Positions 1 through 7,977 of a stretch of DNA of 42,370 nucleotides are shown piece after piece. Below the pieces are notes generated by a model. It was not told the origin of the DNA. It saw only the letters and a list, made by a program, of their open reading frames with translations, and ran no database searches. The stretch comes from Savagea sp. (lineage in GTDB: Bacteria; Bacillota; Bacilli; Bacillales_A; Planococcaceae). Where the stretch lies: NCBI GenBank assembly GCA_030146155.1, contig JASLCF010000137.1:1-42370 (forward strand), given 5' to 3'. Positions within the stretch are counted from its first letter, which is position 1. Each line of letters starts with the position of its first letter. A program made the translations under genes and the position numbers.

Positions 1-13
1 TAGGAGGATTTTT

Positions 14-1363
14 ATGAACCAACTCACTGAATTTCAAGGCAAACATATATTAGTACTTGGTTTTGCTAAAAGTGGCTATGCAGCAGCACGCGTTTTAAAT
101 AAACTTGGAGCGCTAGTCACTGTGAATGATTTCTCTAGCTTATCAGAAGATGCCCACGCAAAAGAATTAGAAGGGTTGGGCGTTAAGATTGTAGATAATG
201 GCCATCCTTTATCGATACAACAAGGCAACTTCGATTTAGTGGTAAAAAATCCAGGCATTCCGTACAGTAACCCGGTAGTCCAAGCGATGCAACAAAGAAA
301 TATACCAATTTGGACAGAGGTCGAATTAGCTTATCGTCTTACTGGTTCAACCATTATTGGAATCACCGGCTCAAACGGTAAAACAACGACAACGACGATT
401 CTTAATCATCTGTTCAATATTGATCATAAACAAGCTTGGATTGCGGGAAATATTGGAACAGTAGCAACTGAAGTAGCTCAAGAAGCAAGCGATGAAGATA
501 CGATTATTATGGAATTATCATCCTTTCAGTTGTTGGGAATAGATCAATTTCGACCACATATAGCGATCATTACGAATATTTATGAAGCTCATTTAGATTA
601 CCATGGTTCTAGAGAGGCTTATGTTGCGGCAAAAGGAAACATGTTGAAGAATCAAAAGGCTGATGATTATGTAATTTATAATGCAGATCAACAAGACGTT
701 GTTGACCTTGTCGCATCGACAAAAGCAAAAAGAATCCCTTTTTCTACCGAAGAACCAGTAGTAGACGGCATATATGCAGATGATACTTTTATTTATTGGT
801 TAGGTCGACCTTTATTGCCAATAGAAGTCATTAAATTACCAGGTAAACATAATTTAGAAAATATCCTGTGTGCAACCGCAGCAGCTTGTATAGAAGGTGT
901 AGCAATTGAAACAATTGAAAAAGTACTGAGTTCGTTTGCTGGAGTAAAGCATAGAATGCAGTTTGTAATCGAACGTGAACAAGTGAAGTTCTACAATGAC
1001 TCAAAAGCAACGAATACCTTGGCTACGAAAAGTGCATTACAGTCCTTTGGGCAATCTCCAATTGTATTAATTGCTGGTGGTTTAGACCGTAAACATTCTT
1101 TTGATGACTTAACGCCTTACTTAAAACATGTAAAAGCTCTTTTTACATTTGGAGAGACTGGTGAACGATTAGCTGCTTTCGGTTCCCGTTATCAGATTCC
1201 AATTGTACAAAGTTTTGAACATTTGGAAGAAGCAGTTGATCAAGCGAAAGCCTGTGCTGAACCAGCGGATGTTGTTCTGTTTTCTCCTGCTTGTGCCAGT
1301 TGGGATCAATATAAAGATTTCGAAGAACGAGGAGACGCATATATTTCTGCTGTTTTAAATTAA
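14..1363 (+). CDS. murD: UDP-N-acetylmuramoyl-L-alanine:D-glutamate ligase
   Basis: MurD adds D-glutamate to UDP-MurNAc-L-Ala in the cytoplasm, using ATP, in peptidoglycan precursor synthesis. The protein has 449 residues, the usual length. It shows an N-terminal Rossmann region (VLGFAKSGYAAA near residue 14), the Mur ligase P-loop GSNGKTTT near residues 119-126, ELSSFQL near 167, EAHLDYHGS followed by a lysine-containing stretch in the central domain, and the C-terminal FSPACASWDQYKDFEERG signature. A strong AGGAGG lies 7 bases upstream of the ATG. The window opens with TAG, possibly the stop codon of a preceding gene (mraY in relatives), but this cannot be checked. The next gene is divIB, 27 bp downstream. 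The spoVE, murG and murB genes found between them in Bacillus subtilis are not here. The family call is secure. Confidence 0.97.
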   Translation: MNQLTEFQGKHILVLGFAKSGYAAARVLNKLGALVTVNDFSSLSEDAHAKELEGLGVKIVDNGHPLSIQQGNFDLVVKNPGIPYSNPVVQAMQQRNIPIWTEVELAYRLTGSTIIGITGSNGKTTTTTILNHLFNIDHKQAWIAGNIGTVATEVAQEASDEDTIIMELSSFQLLGIDQFRPHIAIITNIYEAHLDYHGSREAYVAAKGNMLKNQKADDYVIYNADQQDVVDLVASTKAKRIPFSTEEPVVDGIYADDTFIYWLGRPLLPIEVIKLPGKHNLENILCATAAACIEGVAIETIEKVLSSFAGVKHRMQFVIEREQVKFYNDSKATNTLATKSALQSFGQSPIVLIAGGLDRKHSFDDLTPYLKHVKALFTFGETGERLAAFGSRYQIPIVQSFEHLEEAVDQAKACAEPADVVLFSPACASWDQYKDFEERGDAYISAVLN

Positions 1364-1390
1364 TGATGTTAGAGGAAATGAGGAAGTAAG

Positions 1391-2182
1391 ATGGAAAAAA
1401 TTGTGGATATCCAAAGTAAGATTCCTTCACTCGCTAAAAAGCGTAGACGTAGAGCAAATCGCAATTTAATAATTATTCTTACACTCATCCTCTCTCTTTT
1501 AGGTATAGTGATTTATTTTCAAACACCTCTTAGTCAAATTAAAGACATTCACGTTGAAGGTGCCCATTTAGAAAACCAAGAAGAATATTTAAGTCAATCA
1601 GGTCTCACCCAAGGGCAATCTCTATGGTTTACAGATTATCAATGGGCGCGCGAACAACTGCTTGCATTACCAGCTGTCAAAGAAGTAAAAATCGCATATT
1701 CTTTCAATCGTCAAGTGATTATTCAAATAACCGAAAAGAAACCTATTGCTTTACTAGAGAACGAAGAAAGTTATTCTTTGGTGTTGGAAGATGGTGAACT
1801 CTTTCCGTTACAGGATGGTATGTGGAAGGAAAGTATTCCTATCTTGCTGCTTTTTGAGGAGAAAGAACAATTAAAAGAAATAGCGAATAAATTAAATAAA
1901 TTGCCAGTTGGAATCGCTGACTTGATATCTGAAATCAGTCTTGTGGCTGATGAAAATCATAATAGGATTATTCTATACATGGATGATGGGAATGAAGTTC
2001 ATGCTTTGTTGTCAGACTTTGAGAAGAAAATTATTTATTATCCAGAAATGGTTTCTCAAATCGAGCCTTCCATCAAAGGAATTTTCGATATTGAAGTAGG
2101 AAGTTACTTTACAAGCTTTGAACATTTATTTCATCCGGAAGAGGGGGGGGAACAAAATGAAGAAGCCGATGAAGAAGAGTAG
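1391..2182 (+). CDS. divIB: Cell division protein DivIB (FtsQ-type)
   Basis: DivIB is a bitopic divisome protein that works with DivIC and FtsL at the septum. The 263-residue protein has a short cytoplasmic N terminus ending in a basic patch (KKRRRRANR), one membrane segment at about residues 25-44, then a POTRA-like start (IKDIHVEGAHL) and a beta domain outside the membrane. The C terminus is an acidic tail rich in Glu. GAGG lies 9-10 bases before the ATG. The last codons contain a run of eight G bases (2143-2150), which also serves as the Shine-Dalgarno of the next gene, and the two genes overlap by 26 bp. FtsQ/DivIB proteins diverge strongly in sequence, so the call rests on topology and position between murD and ftsA. 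Confidence 0.93.
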   Translation: MEKIVDIQSKIPSLAKKRRRRANRNLIIILTLILSLLGIVIYFQTPLSQIKDIHVEGAHLENQEEYLSQSGLTQGQSLWFTDYQWAREQLLALPAVKEVKIAYSFNRQVIIQITEKKPIALLENEESYSLVLEDGELFPLQDGMWKESIPILLLFEEKEQLKEIANKLNKLPVGIADLISEISLVADENHNRIILYMDDGNEVHALLSDFEKKIIYYPEMVSQIEPSIKGIFDIEVGSYFTSFEHLFHPEEGGEQNEEADEEE

Positions 2183-2867
2183 CAAAACCATTTGGTTCTC
2201 ACTCGTTTTTCTAGTGTTAGGTTTTATTTTTGCATTTTCTTATAAAACTTTAGGTGTGCACAATAAAAATGACCAATTCCAACCCCTCGCTTACCTGAGA
2301 GAAGAGCAATATCGAGAAGAGTTAATCCGACTGCAAGAGAGAAATAAAGAGTTAAATGATGAATTAGATGGGAAATTGAAAGAGGTAAGGGATTTTGAAA
2401 AAAGTTGGGAAGACGGCGAAGAAAAACATGAAAGACTCTTAAAAGAACTCCAACAACTTCGTCTCTCGCTAGGTATAATTCCTGCCGTAGGTGAAGGAAT
2501 TAAAGTCACGTTGAAAGATGCTGTCTATGATCCAAAAACGCAGAATCCAAATGATTACATCGTTCATGAAAGCCATGTGTTACATGTAGTGAATGAATTG
2601 AAAATAGCAGGCGCTGAAGGACTAGCCATTAACGGTCAGCGTATAGACGCAAGCTCCTCTATCAAGTGCACAGGTCCTGTCATTACAATTGATGGGAAAA
2701 CCTTTCCAGAACCATTTATCATTGAAGCAGTAGGTAACCAAGAAGTATTAACGAGTGCCTTGCAATTAAAAGGTGGCATTGTGGATTGGCTAGAGCAAGA
2801 TCATATCGTTGTCCAAATTGAACCCGTTAAGGAAATTTATTTACCTGCAATCCATTCAGAAGGGTAG
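2157..2867 (+). CDS. DUF881 membrane protein (YlxW-like)
   Basis: This is the first of two adjacent DUF881 proteins, in the position of ylxW in Bacillus subtilis. It has about 236 residues: a basic start, one membrane segment at about residues 11-30, a Glu/Lys/Leu-rich coiled coil at about 42-105, then the DUF881 domain (IPAVGEGIKVTLKDA, AGAEGLAINGQRI, IKCTGPVITIDGK). The ATG at 2157 is preferred to an upstream in-frame ATG at 2118 because it follows a G-rich ribosome binding site. The gene overlaps divIB by 26 bp, which suggests translational coupling. The function of DUF881 proteins is poorly known. Location between divIB and ftsA suggests a link to division or envelope assembly, which is an inference from context. 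Confidence 0.88.
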   Translation: MKKPMKKSSKTIWFSLVFLVLGFIFAFSYKTLGVHNKNDQFQPLAYLREEQYREELIRLQERNKELNDELDGKLKEVRDFEKSWEDGEEKHERLLKELQQLRLSLGIIPAVGEGIKVTLKDAVYDPKTQNPNDYIVHESHVLHVVNELKIAGAEGLAINGQRIDASSSIKCTGPVITIDGKTFPEPFIIEAVGNQEVLTSALQLKGGIVDWLEQDHIVVQIEPVKEIYLPAIHSEG

Positions 2868-2872
2868 TGTTG

Positions 2873-3601
2873 ATGATGAAAAAAAGAATCAGTATCCCTT
2901 TACTGCTTATTATTTTTTTTGTGGGCTTTATGTTAGCCATTCAATACAACTCAATCAATCATGGGCAGGATGAAAGAGATACGAGAGATAATTGGGCCAT
3001 CCGTAATGAGTTAGCTAAACAAAAAAATATTCAATCTCGCCTACATGAAGAAATTAGACAAATGAACCATACATTGAAGCAATATGAAGCGGAAGCAGAA
3101 AGTGATCCTGAACAAGTGTTAAAAAGTACGGTCAATCAACTGAAAGAACAAGCTGGCTTTCTTGCTGTTGAGGGTCCTGGCTTAGTATTGGAAATTAAGC
3201 CGTCTCCAGAAAGTGTAGCATTCGGCATTCCAATAGAAACGATACCTTCTGATTTGTTGACTCGTTTCATTAATGAAATCAATCGATTCGAAAAGTTGCA
3301 AATCGAAATTGACGGCAAGAGATTTTCAACATTAAGTCCAATAAGAGACATTAATGGGATTACGACAGTCAACGGCTTAAATGTCTCTAATCCACCATTT
3401 ATGATTAAAATCATTACTGAAAATCTTGAAGAAGCCCATCGTCTATCTAGTTACATTCAATCATCCTCTCTAAGAGATGATTTCTATTTAGATAACTTAG
3501 TGATTGACATTCATGAGGTGAGTGAGCAAATCCAATTATCAAATTGGACGAAACCATTAGACACAAATTATTTAAAAGAACGTGAAAAGGGAGAGGGATA
3601 A
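2873..3601 (+). CDS. DUF881 membrane protein (YlxX-like)
   Basis: This is the second DUF881 protein, in the position of ylxX. It has about 242 residues: a membrane segment near residues 6-24 (ISIPLLLIIFFVGFMLAIQ), a coiled-coil stretch at about 45-90, then the DUF881 domain (GFLAVEGPGLVLEIKPS, KLQIEIDGKRFSTLSPIRD, NGITTVNGLNV). Likely starts are the ATGs at 2873 or 2876, which follow AGAAGGG at good spacing. GTG and TTG codons just upstream are less likely. The gene begins 5 bp after its paralogue and its stop codon directly abuts the sbp start. The two proteins share architecture but little visible identity, so the duplication is old. The molecular role is unknown. Confidence 0.87.
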   Translation: MMKKRISIPLLLIIFFVGFMLAIQYNSINHGQDERDTRDNWAIRNELAKQKNIQSRLHEEIRQMNHTLKQYEAEAESDPEQVLKSTVNQLKEQAGFLAVEGPGLVLEIKPSPESVAFGIPIETIPSDLLTRFINEINRFEKLQIEIDGKRFSTLSPIRDINGITTVNGLNVSNPPFMIKIITENLEEAHRLSSYIQSSSLRDDFYLDNLVIDIHEVSEQIQLSNWTKPLDTNYLKEREKGEG

Positions 3602-4003
3602 ATGTTACTACCATTACTGGCATTGATCGTAGGAATTTCTTTAGGCTTATTATCAGACATTCAAATCCCCTCTATCTACAGTAATTACTTATCAATTGCT
3701 GTACTCGCGGCATTAGATACATTGTTTGGTGGGATTCGTGCGCATTTACAACAATTATACGATGATAAAGTATTCATCTCTGGTTTTTTCTTTAACATTA
3801 TACTTGCTGCTGGATTGGCCTTTTTAGGAGTCAACTTAGGTGTCGATTTATATTTAGCTGCTGTATTTGCCTTTGGCGTTCGATTATTCCAAAACATTGC
3901 AATCATTCGACGTATTTTGTTAACGCGGTGGTCTGAATGGAGTGAAAATCGAAAAAAATCAGAAATAAAGGAGAAAATCGAAGCAAATGATGAGAATGTT
4001 TAG
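3602..4003 (+). CDS. sbp: Small basic protein Sbp (DUF1290 family)
   Basis: This is a 133-residue membrane protein matching Sbp, found just upstream of ftsA in many Gram-positive bacteria. The first two thirds hold about four hydrophobic segments, including LLPLLALIVGISLGLL and FFFNIILAAGLAFLGVNLG, with the family-typical stretch AALDTLFGGIRA between them. The C terminus is charged (WSENRKKSEIKEKIEAND). The ATG follows the previous stop without a gap and is preceded by a GGGAGAGG ribosome binding site. The protein's biochemical role is not established. Conserved linkage to the DUF881 genes and ftsAZ suggests a membrane role around division. Confidence 0.9.
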   Translation: MLLPLLALIVGISLGLLSDIQIPSIYSNYLSIAVLAALDTLFGGIRAHLQQLYDDKVFISGFFFNIILAAGLAFLGVNLGVDLYLAAVFAFGVRLFQNIAIIRRILLTRWSEWSENRKKSEIKEKIEANDENV

Positions 4004-4018
4004 ACATCACTACAAAAA

Positions 4019-4030
4019 TACAATAGAATG
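4019..4030 (+). promoter_or_regulatory. Possible -10 region upstream of ftsA
   Basis: The 59-bp gap between sbp and ftsA contains TACAAT (4019-4024), a plausible sigma-A -10 hexamer, inside the 12-mer TACAATAGAATG. The same 12-mer occurs upstream of the asp23-family gene at 40809-40820. No good -35 hexamer is visible at 16-18 bp, so the assignment is weak. Confidence 0.3.
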
Positions 4031-4062
4031 GAAACAAGGGTATCTAAGAGGAGGCAAAAGAG

Positions 4063-5346
4063 ATGAGTGAATCAAATAAATATGTGGCGCTAGATGTTGG
4101 AACCTCTTCGGTAAAAATTTTGATGGGCCAAGTACATAAGGATGAGTCTCACATTATTGGTGTAGGTGAAGTCCCTACAAAAGGAATGAAAAAAGGAGTC
4201 ATTGTCGATATGGATGCTACTGTGCAATCTATTAAGCAAGCAGTAGAACATTTAGAGCGCGTGACGAATGAAAAAGTTCCAGATGTTATTTTAGGAGTCC
4301 CTGCAATTGACTTGCAATTATTATTAACAAATGGTGTAGTTGCAGTGAATAGTGAAGAGGGTGAAATTACAGACGCAGAGTTGAATCGTGTGCTAGATTC
4401 GGCAGCGCTTGCATCTATTGGAAAAGATAGAGAATTAATGAATGTACTTGGCGAAGAATATATAGTAGATGAGTATGATGAAATTACTGATCCACGAGGG
4501 ATGATTGGTAGACGCTTAGAGGTGAAAGGTAAAGTCATCACATCTCCAAGAACATTGGTACACAATTTAGTGAGATGCGTAAACAACGCCGGCATTGAAA
4601 TTCGCGAAATGTATGCTCAACCTTTAGTGACAGGAAATTATGTTTTGACGAATGATGAAAAAGAGCGTTCATCAGCTATTGTAGACATCGGTGGAGGAAC
4701 AACTACAGTTTCCTATTATGAGTATGGCCGTTTAATGGGTAGCCGTGTCATTCCAGTTGGTGGTGACAATATAACGAAAGATATTTCCATTATATTAAAA
4801 ACTTCGATGGAAGAAGCAAAGCGTTTGAAGGTTGAATATGGACATACTTTTGTGGACGAAGCTTCAGATGAAACCTTTGATGTAAAAATTATTGGTTCAG
4901 ATGTTGTTGAATCTTACAGTCAAAAGTTTTTAGCTGAAATTATTAGTGCTCGTATGGAAGAATTGTATGAATTAATTATGGATGAATTGTTCAATTTGAG
5001 TGTAAGAGATTTAAATGGCGGGATTATCTTTACAGGTGGTACTGCGCAATTAAATGGCTTACTTCAACATACAAAAGAAGTATTTCAAACGAGAGTGAGA
5101 ATTCATATTCCCACTGAAATCGGTGTAAGAGAACCTATGTATTCAACAGCACTTGGTCTCATTCACTATGCATCAGAAGAAGATTTATTTTTTAATCGTG
5201 TGTCGGACGAAATGATTTATTCTCAGGCACCTGTTGCAGGACATCAAGAACAGCAAGCCACAACAGTCGAGCCCAAAAAAGAGAAAAAGCCAAAGGAAAG
5301 TCTTTTAGAGAAAACAAAGAAAATATTCAATTCATTTTTGGATTAA
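4063..5346 (+). CDS. ftsA: Cell division protein FtsA
   Basis: FtsA is the actin-like ATPase that tethers FtsZ filaments to the membrane. The 427-residue protein shows the phosphate-1 motif ALDVGTSSVKILMG near residue 9, the SHS2/1C subdomain around residues 85-165, the phosphate-2 motif IVDIGGGTTT near 206, and the adenosine motif GGIIFTGGTAQLNGL near 320. The C terminus is a Lys-rich linker followed by an amphipathic helix (ESLLEKTKKIFNSFLD), the expected membrane-targeting sequence. GAGGAGG lies upstream of the ATG. ftsZ follows after 28 bp, so co-transcription is expected. Confidence 0.97.
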   Translation: MSESNKYVALDVGTSSVKILMGQVHKDESHIIGVGEVPTKGMKKGVIVDMDATVQSIKQAVEHLERVTNEKVPDVILGVPAIDLQLLLTNGVVAVNSEEGEITDAELNRVLDSAALASIGKDRELMNVLGEEYIVDEYDEITDPRGMIGRRLEVKGKVITSPRTLVHNLVRCVNNAGIEIREMYAQPLVTGNYVLTNDEKERSSAIVDIGGGTTTVSYYEYGRLMGSRVIPVGGDNITKDISIILKTSMEEAKRLKVEYGHTFVDEASDETFDVKIIGSDVVESYSQKFLAEIISARMEELYELIMDELFNLSVRDLNGGIIFTGGTAQLNGLLQHTKEVFQTRVRIHIPTEIGVREPMYSTALGLIHYASEEDLFFNRVSDEMIYSQAPVAGHQEQQATTVEPKKEKKPKESLLEKTKKIFNSFLD

Positions 5347-5374
5347 TTTTGATGGAGCTTAGGAGGATGTAAAC

Positions 5375-6523
5375 ATGTTGGAATTTGATATGGTAGATGA
5401 TGCACTAGCTAAGATTAAAGTAATAGGTGTAGGTGGCGGTGGTAACAACGCAGTTAACCGTATGATTGAATACGGTGTGCAAGGTGTTGACTTTATTTCT
5501 GTAAATACTGATGCGCAAGCACTGAACTTATCACAAGCGGAAGTCAAGCTTCAAATTGGTGGTAAACTTACGCGTGGGCTTGGAGCAGGTGCAAACCCTG
5601 AAGTAGGTAAAAAAGCAGCAGAAGAAAGTCGTGAACAATTGGAAGAGGCTTTAAAAGGAGCAGACATGGTTTTCGTTACCGCAGGGATGGGTGGCGGAAC
5701 AGGAACAGGTGCAGCTCCAGTTATTGCTAAAATCGCCAAAGAACTTGGAGCACTTACTGTAGGTGTTGTAACACGTCCATTTAAATTTGAAGGAATGAAA
5801 CGCTCTTCTCACGCAACCGGAGGGATTTCCGAACTGAAAGATGCTGTGGATACACTGATTGTCATTCCAAATGATAAATTATTAGAAATCGTTGATAAAA
5901 ACACACCTATGCTTGAAGCATTTAGAGAAGCAGATAATGTACTACGTCAAGGGGTACAAGGTATTTCAGACTTAATTGCTGTTCCAGGGTTGATTAACCT
6001 CGACTTTGCGGACGTTAAAACAATTATGTCTGACAAGGGTTCTGCACTAATGGGAATAGGAATGGCTACGGGTGAAAATCGTGCAACAGAAGCAGCGAAA
6101 AAAGCAATTTCAAGTCCACTCCTTGAAACATCGATTGATGGAGCAAGAGGTGTATTAATGAATATTACAGGTGGTTCAAGTTTAGGATTATTTGAAGTAC
6201 AAGAAGCGGCTCAAATTGTTTCCGATGCATCAGATCCTGAAGTGAATTTAATTTTTGGTTCAGTCATTAATGATGAGCTTCAAGATGAAATTATTGTGAC
6301 TGTTATTGCGACAGATTTCAATACGGAAACGAACCAAAAAATAGCACCTAGTCAAAATTATGTAAAACCACAATCACGTCCAGCAGAGCAAACTCGTCCA
6401 GTGACACCGTCAAGTACGTCAACTAATGCAAGTCAACCTGCTGCACAAGAATCAACGGATAGTCAATCAGATGACTTGGATATTCCAGCGTTTTTAAGAA
6501 ACCGCCAGCGTCGTCGTCAATAA
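5375..6523 (+). CDS. ftsZ: Cell division GTPase FtsZ
   Basis: FtsZ is the tubulin-like GTPase that forms the Z ring. The 382-residue protein contains GVGGGGNNAVNRM near residue 18, the tubulin signature GGGTGTGAAP at about 106-115, the T7 synergy loop NLDFADVKTIM near 207, and a Gln/Ser/Thr-rich linker. It ends in the conserved peptide DDLDIPAFLRNRQRRRQ, which binds FtsA and SepF. GGAGG lies 8 bases before the ATG. In Bacillus subtilis sporulation genes (bpr, spoIIGA, sigE, sigG) lie downstream of ftsZ; here ylmE starts only 25 bp later. Confidence 0.98.
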   Translation: MLEFDMVDDALAKIKVIGVGGGGNNAVNRMIEYGVQGVDFISVNTDAQALNLSQAEVKLQIGGKLTRGLGAGANPEVGKKAAEESREQLEEALKGADMVFVTAGMGGGTGTGAAPVIAKIAKELGALTVGVVTRPFKFEGMKRSSHATGGISELKDAVDTLIVIPNDKLLEIVDKNTPMLEAFREADNVLRQGVQGISDLIAVPGLINLDFADVKTIMSDKGSALMGIGMATGENRATEAAKKAISSPLLETSIDGARGVLMNITGGSSLGLFEVQEAAQIVSDASDPEVNLIFGSVINDELQDEIIVTVIATDFNTETNQKIAPSQNYVKPQSRPAEQTRPVTPSSTSTNASQPAAQESTDSQSDDLDIPAFLRNRQRRRQ

Positions 6524-6548
6524 GAAATCGTTAGAAAAGGTGAACACA

Positions 6549-7235
6549 ATGAGTGAACAACAAGCATTACAAAGTAGAATCCATTCTATTGAAGAAAGAA
6601 TACTCAATGCCTGTCAAAAGAGTGGTAGAAAACGTGAAGAGCTTACTGTAATTGCTGTTACTAAATCAATTGATGTCCAACGAACACAACAAATCATTGA
6701 ACATGGGTATACCCATTTAGGTGAAAACCGAGATTTTCAACTGGTTGATAAGTATGAAAGTATGAAAGATTCAAAAGTGGATTGGCATTTCATAGGTAAC
6801 GTTCAAAGTCGAAAAATAAAAGATATCGTGCCTATCGTCTCTACTATTCATTCTCTTCAGTCGTTATCTGTCGCGAAGCAAATAGAGAAACGAGCGGATC
6901 ATCCTATTGAATGTTTTATCCAAGTGAATATTTCAGAAGAAGCATCTAAATCTGGCTTAATGGTGGATGAAGTAATCCCATTTATTGAGCAGTTAAGTGA
7001 ATTTAAAAAGGTAGTCATTGTAGGTTTAATGACAATGGCTCCTTATGAAGCGAAACCTACATTTATCCGTTCTGTATTTAAACAATTAAAAGAGTTGCAA
7101 CAAACGATTGCTAGTCAACAATTCAAGCATGCACCTTGTCATTATTTATCAATGGGGATGAGTAATGATTTTGAAATTGCGATTGAAGAAGGAGCAACTC
7201 ACTTAAGAGTAGGAACGGCTTTAGTAGGGAATTGA
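6549..7235 (+). CDS. ylmE: YggS-family pyridoxal phosphate homeostasis protein (YlmE)
   Basis: This is a fold-type III PLP-binding protein of the YggS/PLPBP family, implicated in vitamin B6 and amino-acid homeostasis with no confirmed enzymatic reaction. The 228-residue protein has the cofactor lysine in TVIAVTKS (Lys39), LGENRDFQ where many relatives read GENRVQE, the conserved WHFIGNVQSRK, GLMTMAPY near 160, and LSMGMSNDFEIAIEEGATHLR near the end, where the phosphate of PLP is bound. The ATG at 6549 follows AAAAGG; an upstream GTG at 6540 would overlap that site. The gene sits between ftsZ and sepF, and ylmD, its usual left neighbour, is absent. Confidence 0.94.
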   Translation: MSEQQALQSRIHSIEERILNACQKSGRKREELTVIAVTKSIDVQRTQQIIEHGYTHLGENRDFQLVDKYESMKDSKVDWHFIGNVQSRKIKDIVPIVSTIHSLQSLSVAKQIEKRADHPIECFIQVNISEEASKSGLMVDEVIPFIEQLSEFKKVVIVGLMTMAPYEAKPTFIRSVFKQLKELQQTIASQQFKHAPCHYLSMGMSNDFEIAIEEGATHLRVGTALVGN

Positions 7236-7249
7236 AGGAGGTATCTGAT

Positions 7250-7684
7250 ATGAGCTTGAAAAAAAAGTTTGAACGTTTATTTTATATTGACGATGAAGAG
7301 TTCGATGAAAATGTAGAGCATCCAAAAAAAGTCAAGCAAACAAACGAACAAGTCCATGCATCAGATCAACAAAAAGCACAGCTAGTGAGTATACAGAGTG
7401 CGAAGAAAACAGCAGAAGTATTTCTATGTGAACCACGTGTTTATTCAGAGGTACAAGACATTTCAGATCAGTTAATGAAAAAGAGAGCTGTAATCGTAAA
7501 TTTACAAAAAATTGACCGCGATAAGGGTGCACGAATCATCGATTTTTTGAGTGGAACTGTTTACACATTAAATGGAACGATTCAAAGAATTGGGGCAGAT
7601 ATTTTTCTATGCACACCAGAAAATATAGCGATTGATGGAGAAATAACAAGTTCAAATGAGTGGAATCATGAGGTGGATCAATGA
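7250..7684 (+). CDS. sepF: Cell division protein SepF
   Basis: SepF polymerises and anchors FtsZ at the membrane alongside FtsA. The 144-residue protein has an N-terminal amphipathic stretch (MSLKKKFERLFYID) expected to insert into the membrane, a charged linker with many Gln and Lys, and the C-terminal globular domain (AEVFLCEPRVYSEVQDI, VNLQKIDRDKGARIIDFLSG, IQRIGADIFLCTP). The ATG at 7250 is chosen because AAGGAGG (7235-7241) precedes it at ideal spacing; a TTG at 7232 would lie upstream of this site. Its stop overlaps the ylmG start by 4 bp. Confidence 0.96.
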   Translation: MSLKKKFERLFYIDDEEFDENVEHPKKVKQTNEQVHASDQQKAQLVSIQSAKKTAEVFLCEPRVYSEVQDISDQLMKKRAVIVNLQKIDRDKGARIIDFLSGTVYTLNGTIQRIGADIFLCTPENIAIDGEITSSNEWNHEVDQ

Positions 7685-7962
7685 TAGGTGTAATTAAAGT
7701 AGTCGATTTGGCTTTCCAAATTTATTTTTATATGGTACTTGCTTATGTGTTAATGTCTTGGGTACCTAATTTAAGAGAAACTGCTTTCGGACAGTGGATT
7801 GAAAAACTAGTCGATCCTTATCTCAGTATGTTTAGAAAATTTATTCCTCCGATTGGAATGATTGATTTTTCACCAATCGTTGCCATCTTAGCACTTTCAT
7901 TTGTGCAGATTGGTTTGAAGCAAATTCTTTTTTCAATTTCAATACGATTTGGTCTATTATAA
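7681..7962 (+). CDS. ylmG: YggT-family membrane protein (YlmG)
   Basis: This is a 93-residue protein with two hydrophobic segments: residues about 4-24, containing YFYMVLAYVLMSWVPN, and about 58-85, containing FSPIVAILALSFVQIGL. The sequence WVPNLRETAFGQWIEKLVDPYLSMFRKFIPP between them is the family signature. YggT/YlmG proteins are found in division clusters and in plastids; a role in membrane or nucleoid organisation has been proposed, but the mechanism is unknown. The ATG overlaps the sepF stop (ATGA), so translation is probably coupled. Confidence 0.93.
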   Translation: MIGVIKVVDLAFQIYFYMVLAYVLMSWVPNLRETAFGQWIEKLVDPYLSMFRKFIPPIGMIDFSPIVAILALSFVQIGLKQILFSISIRFGLL

Positions 7963-7977
7963 AATGGAGTGATAGCA

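Noticed and set aside
4149..4595. A 148-codon open frame on the minus strand inside ftsA
   Set aside because: Ser/Thr-rich composition and complete overlap with the well supported ftsA indicate a shadow frame.
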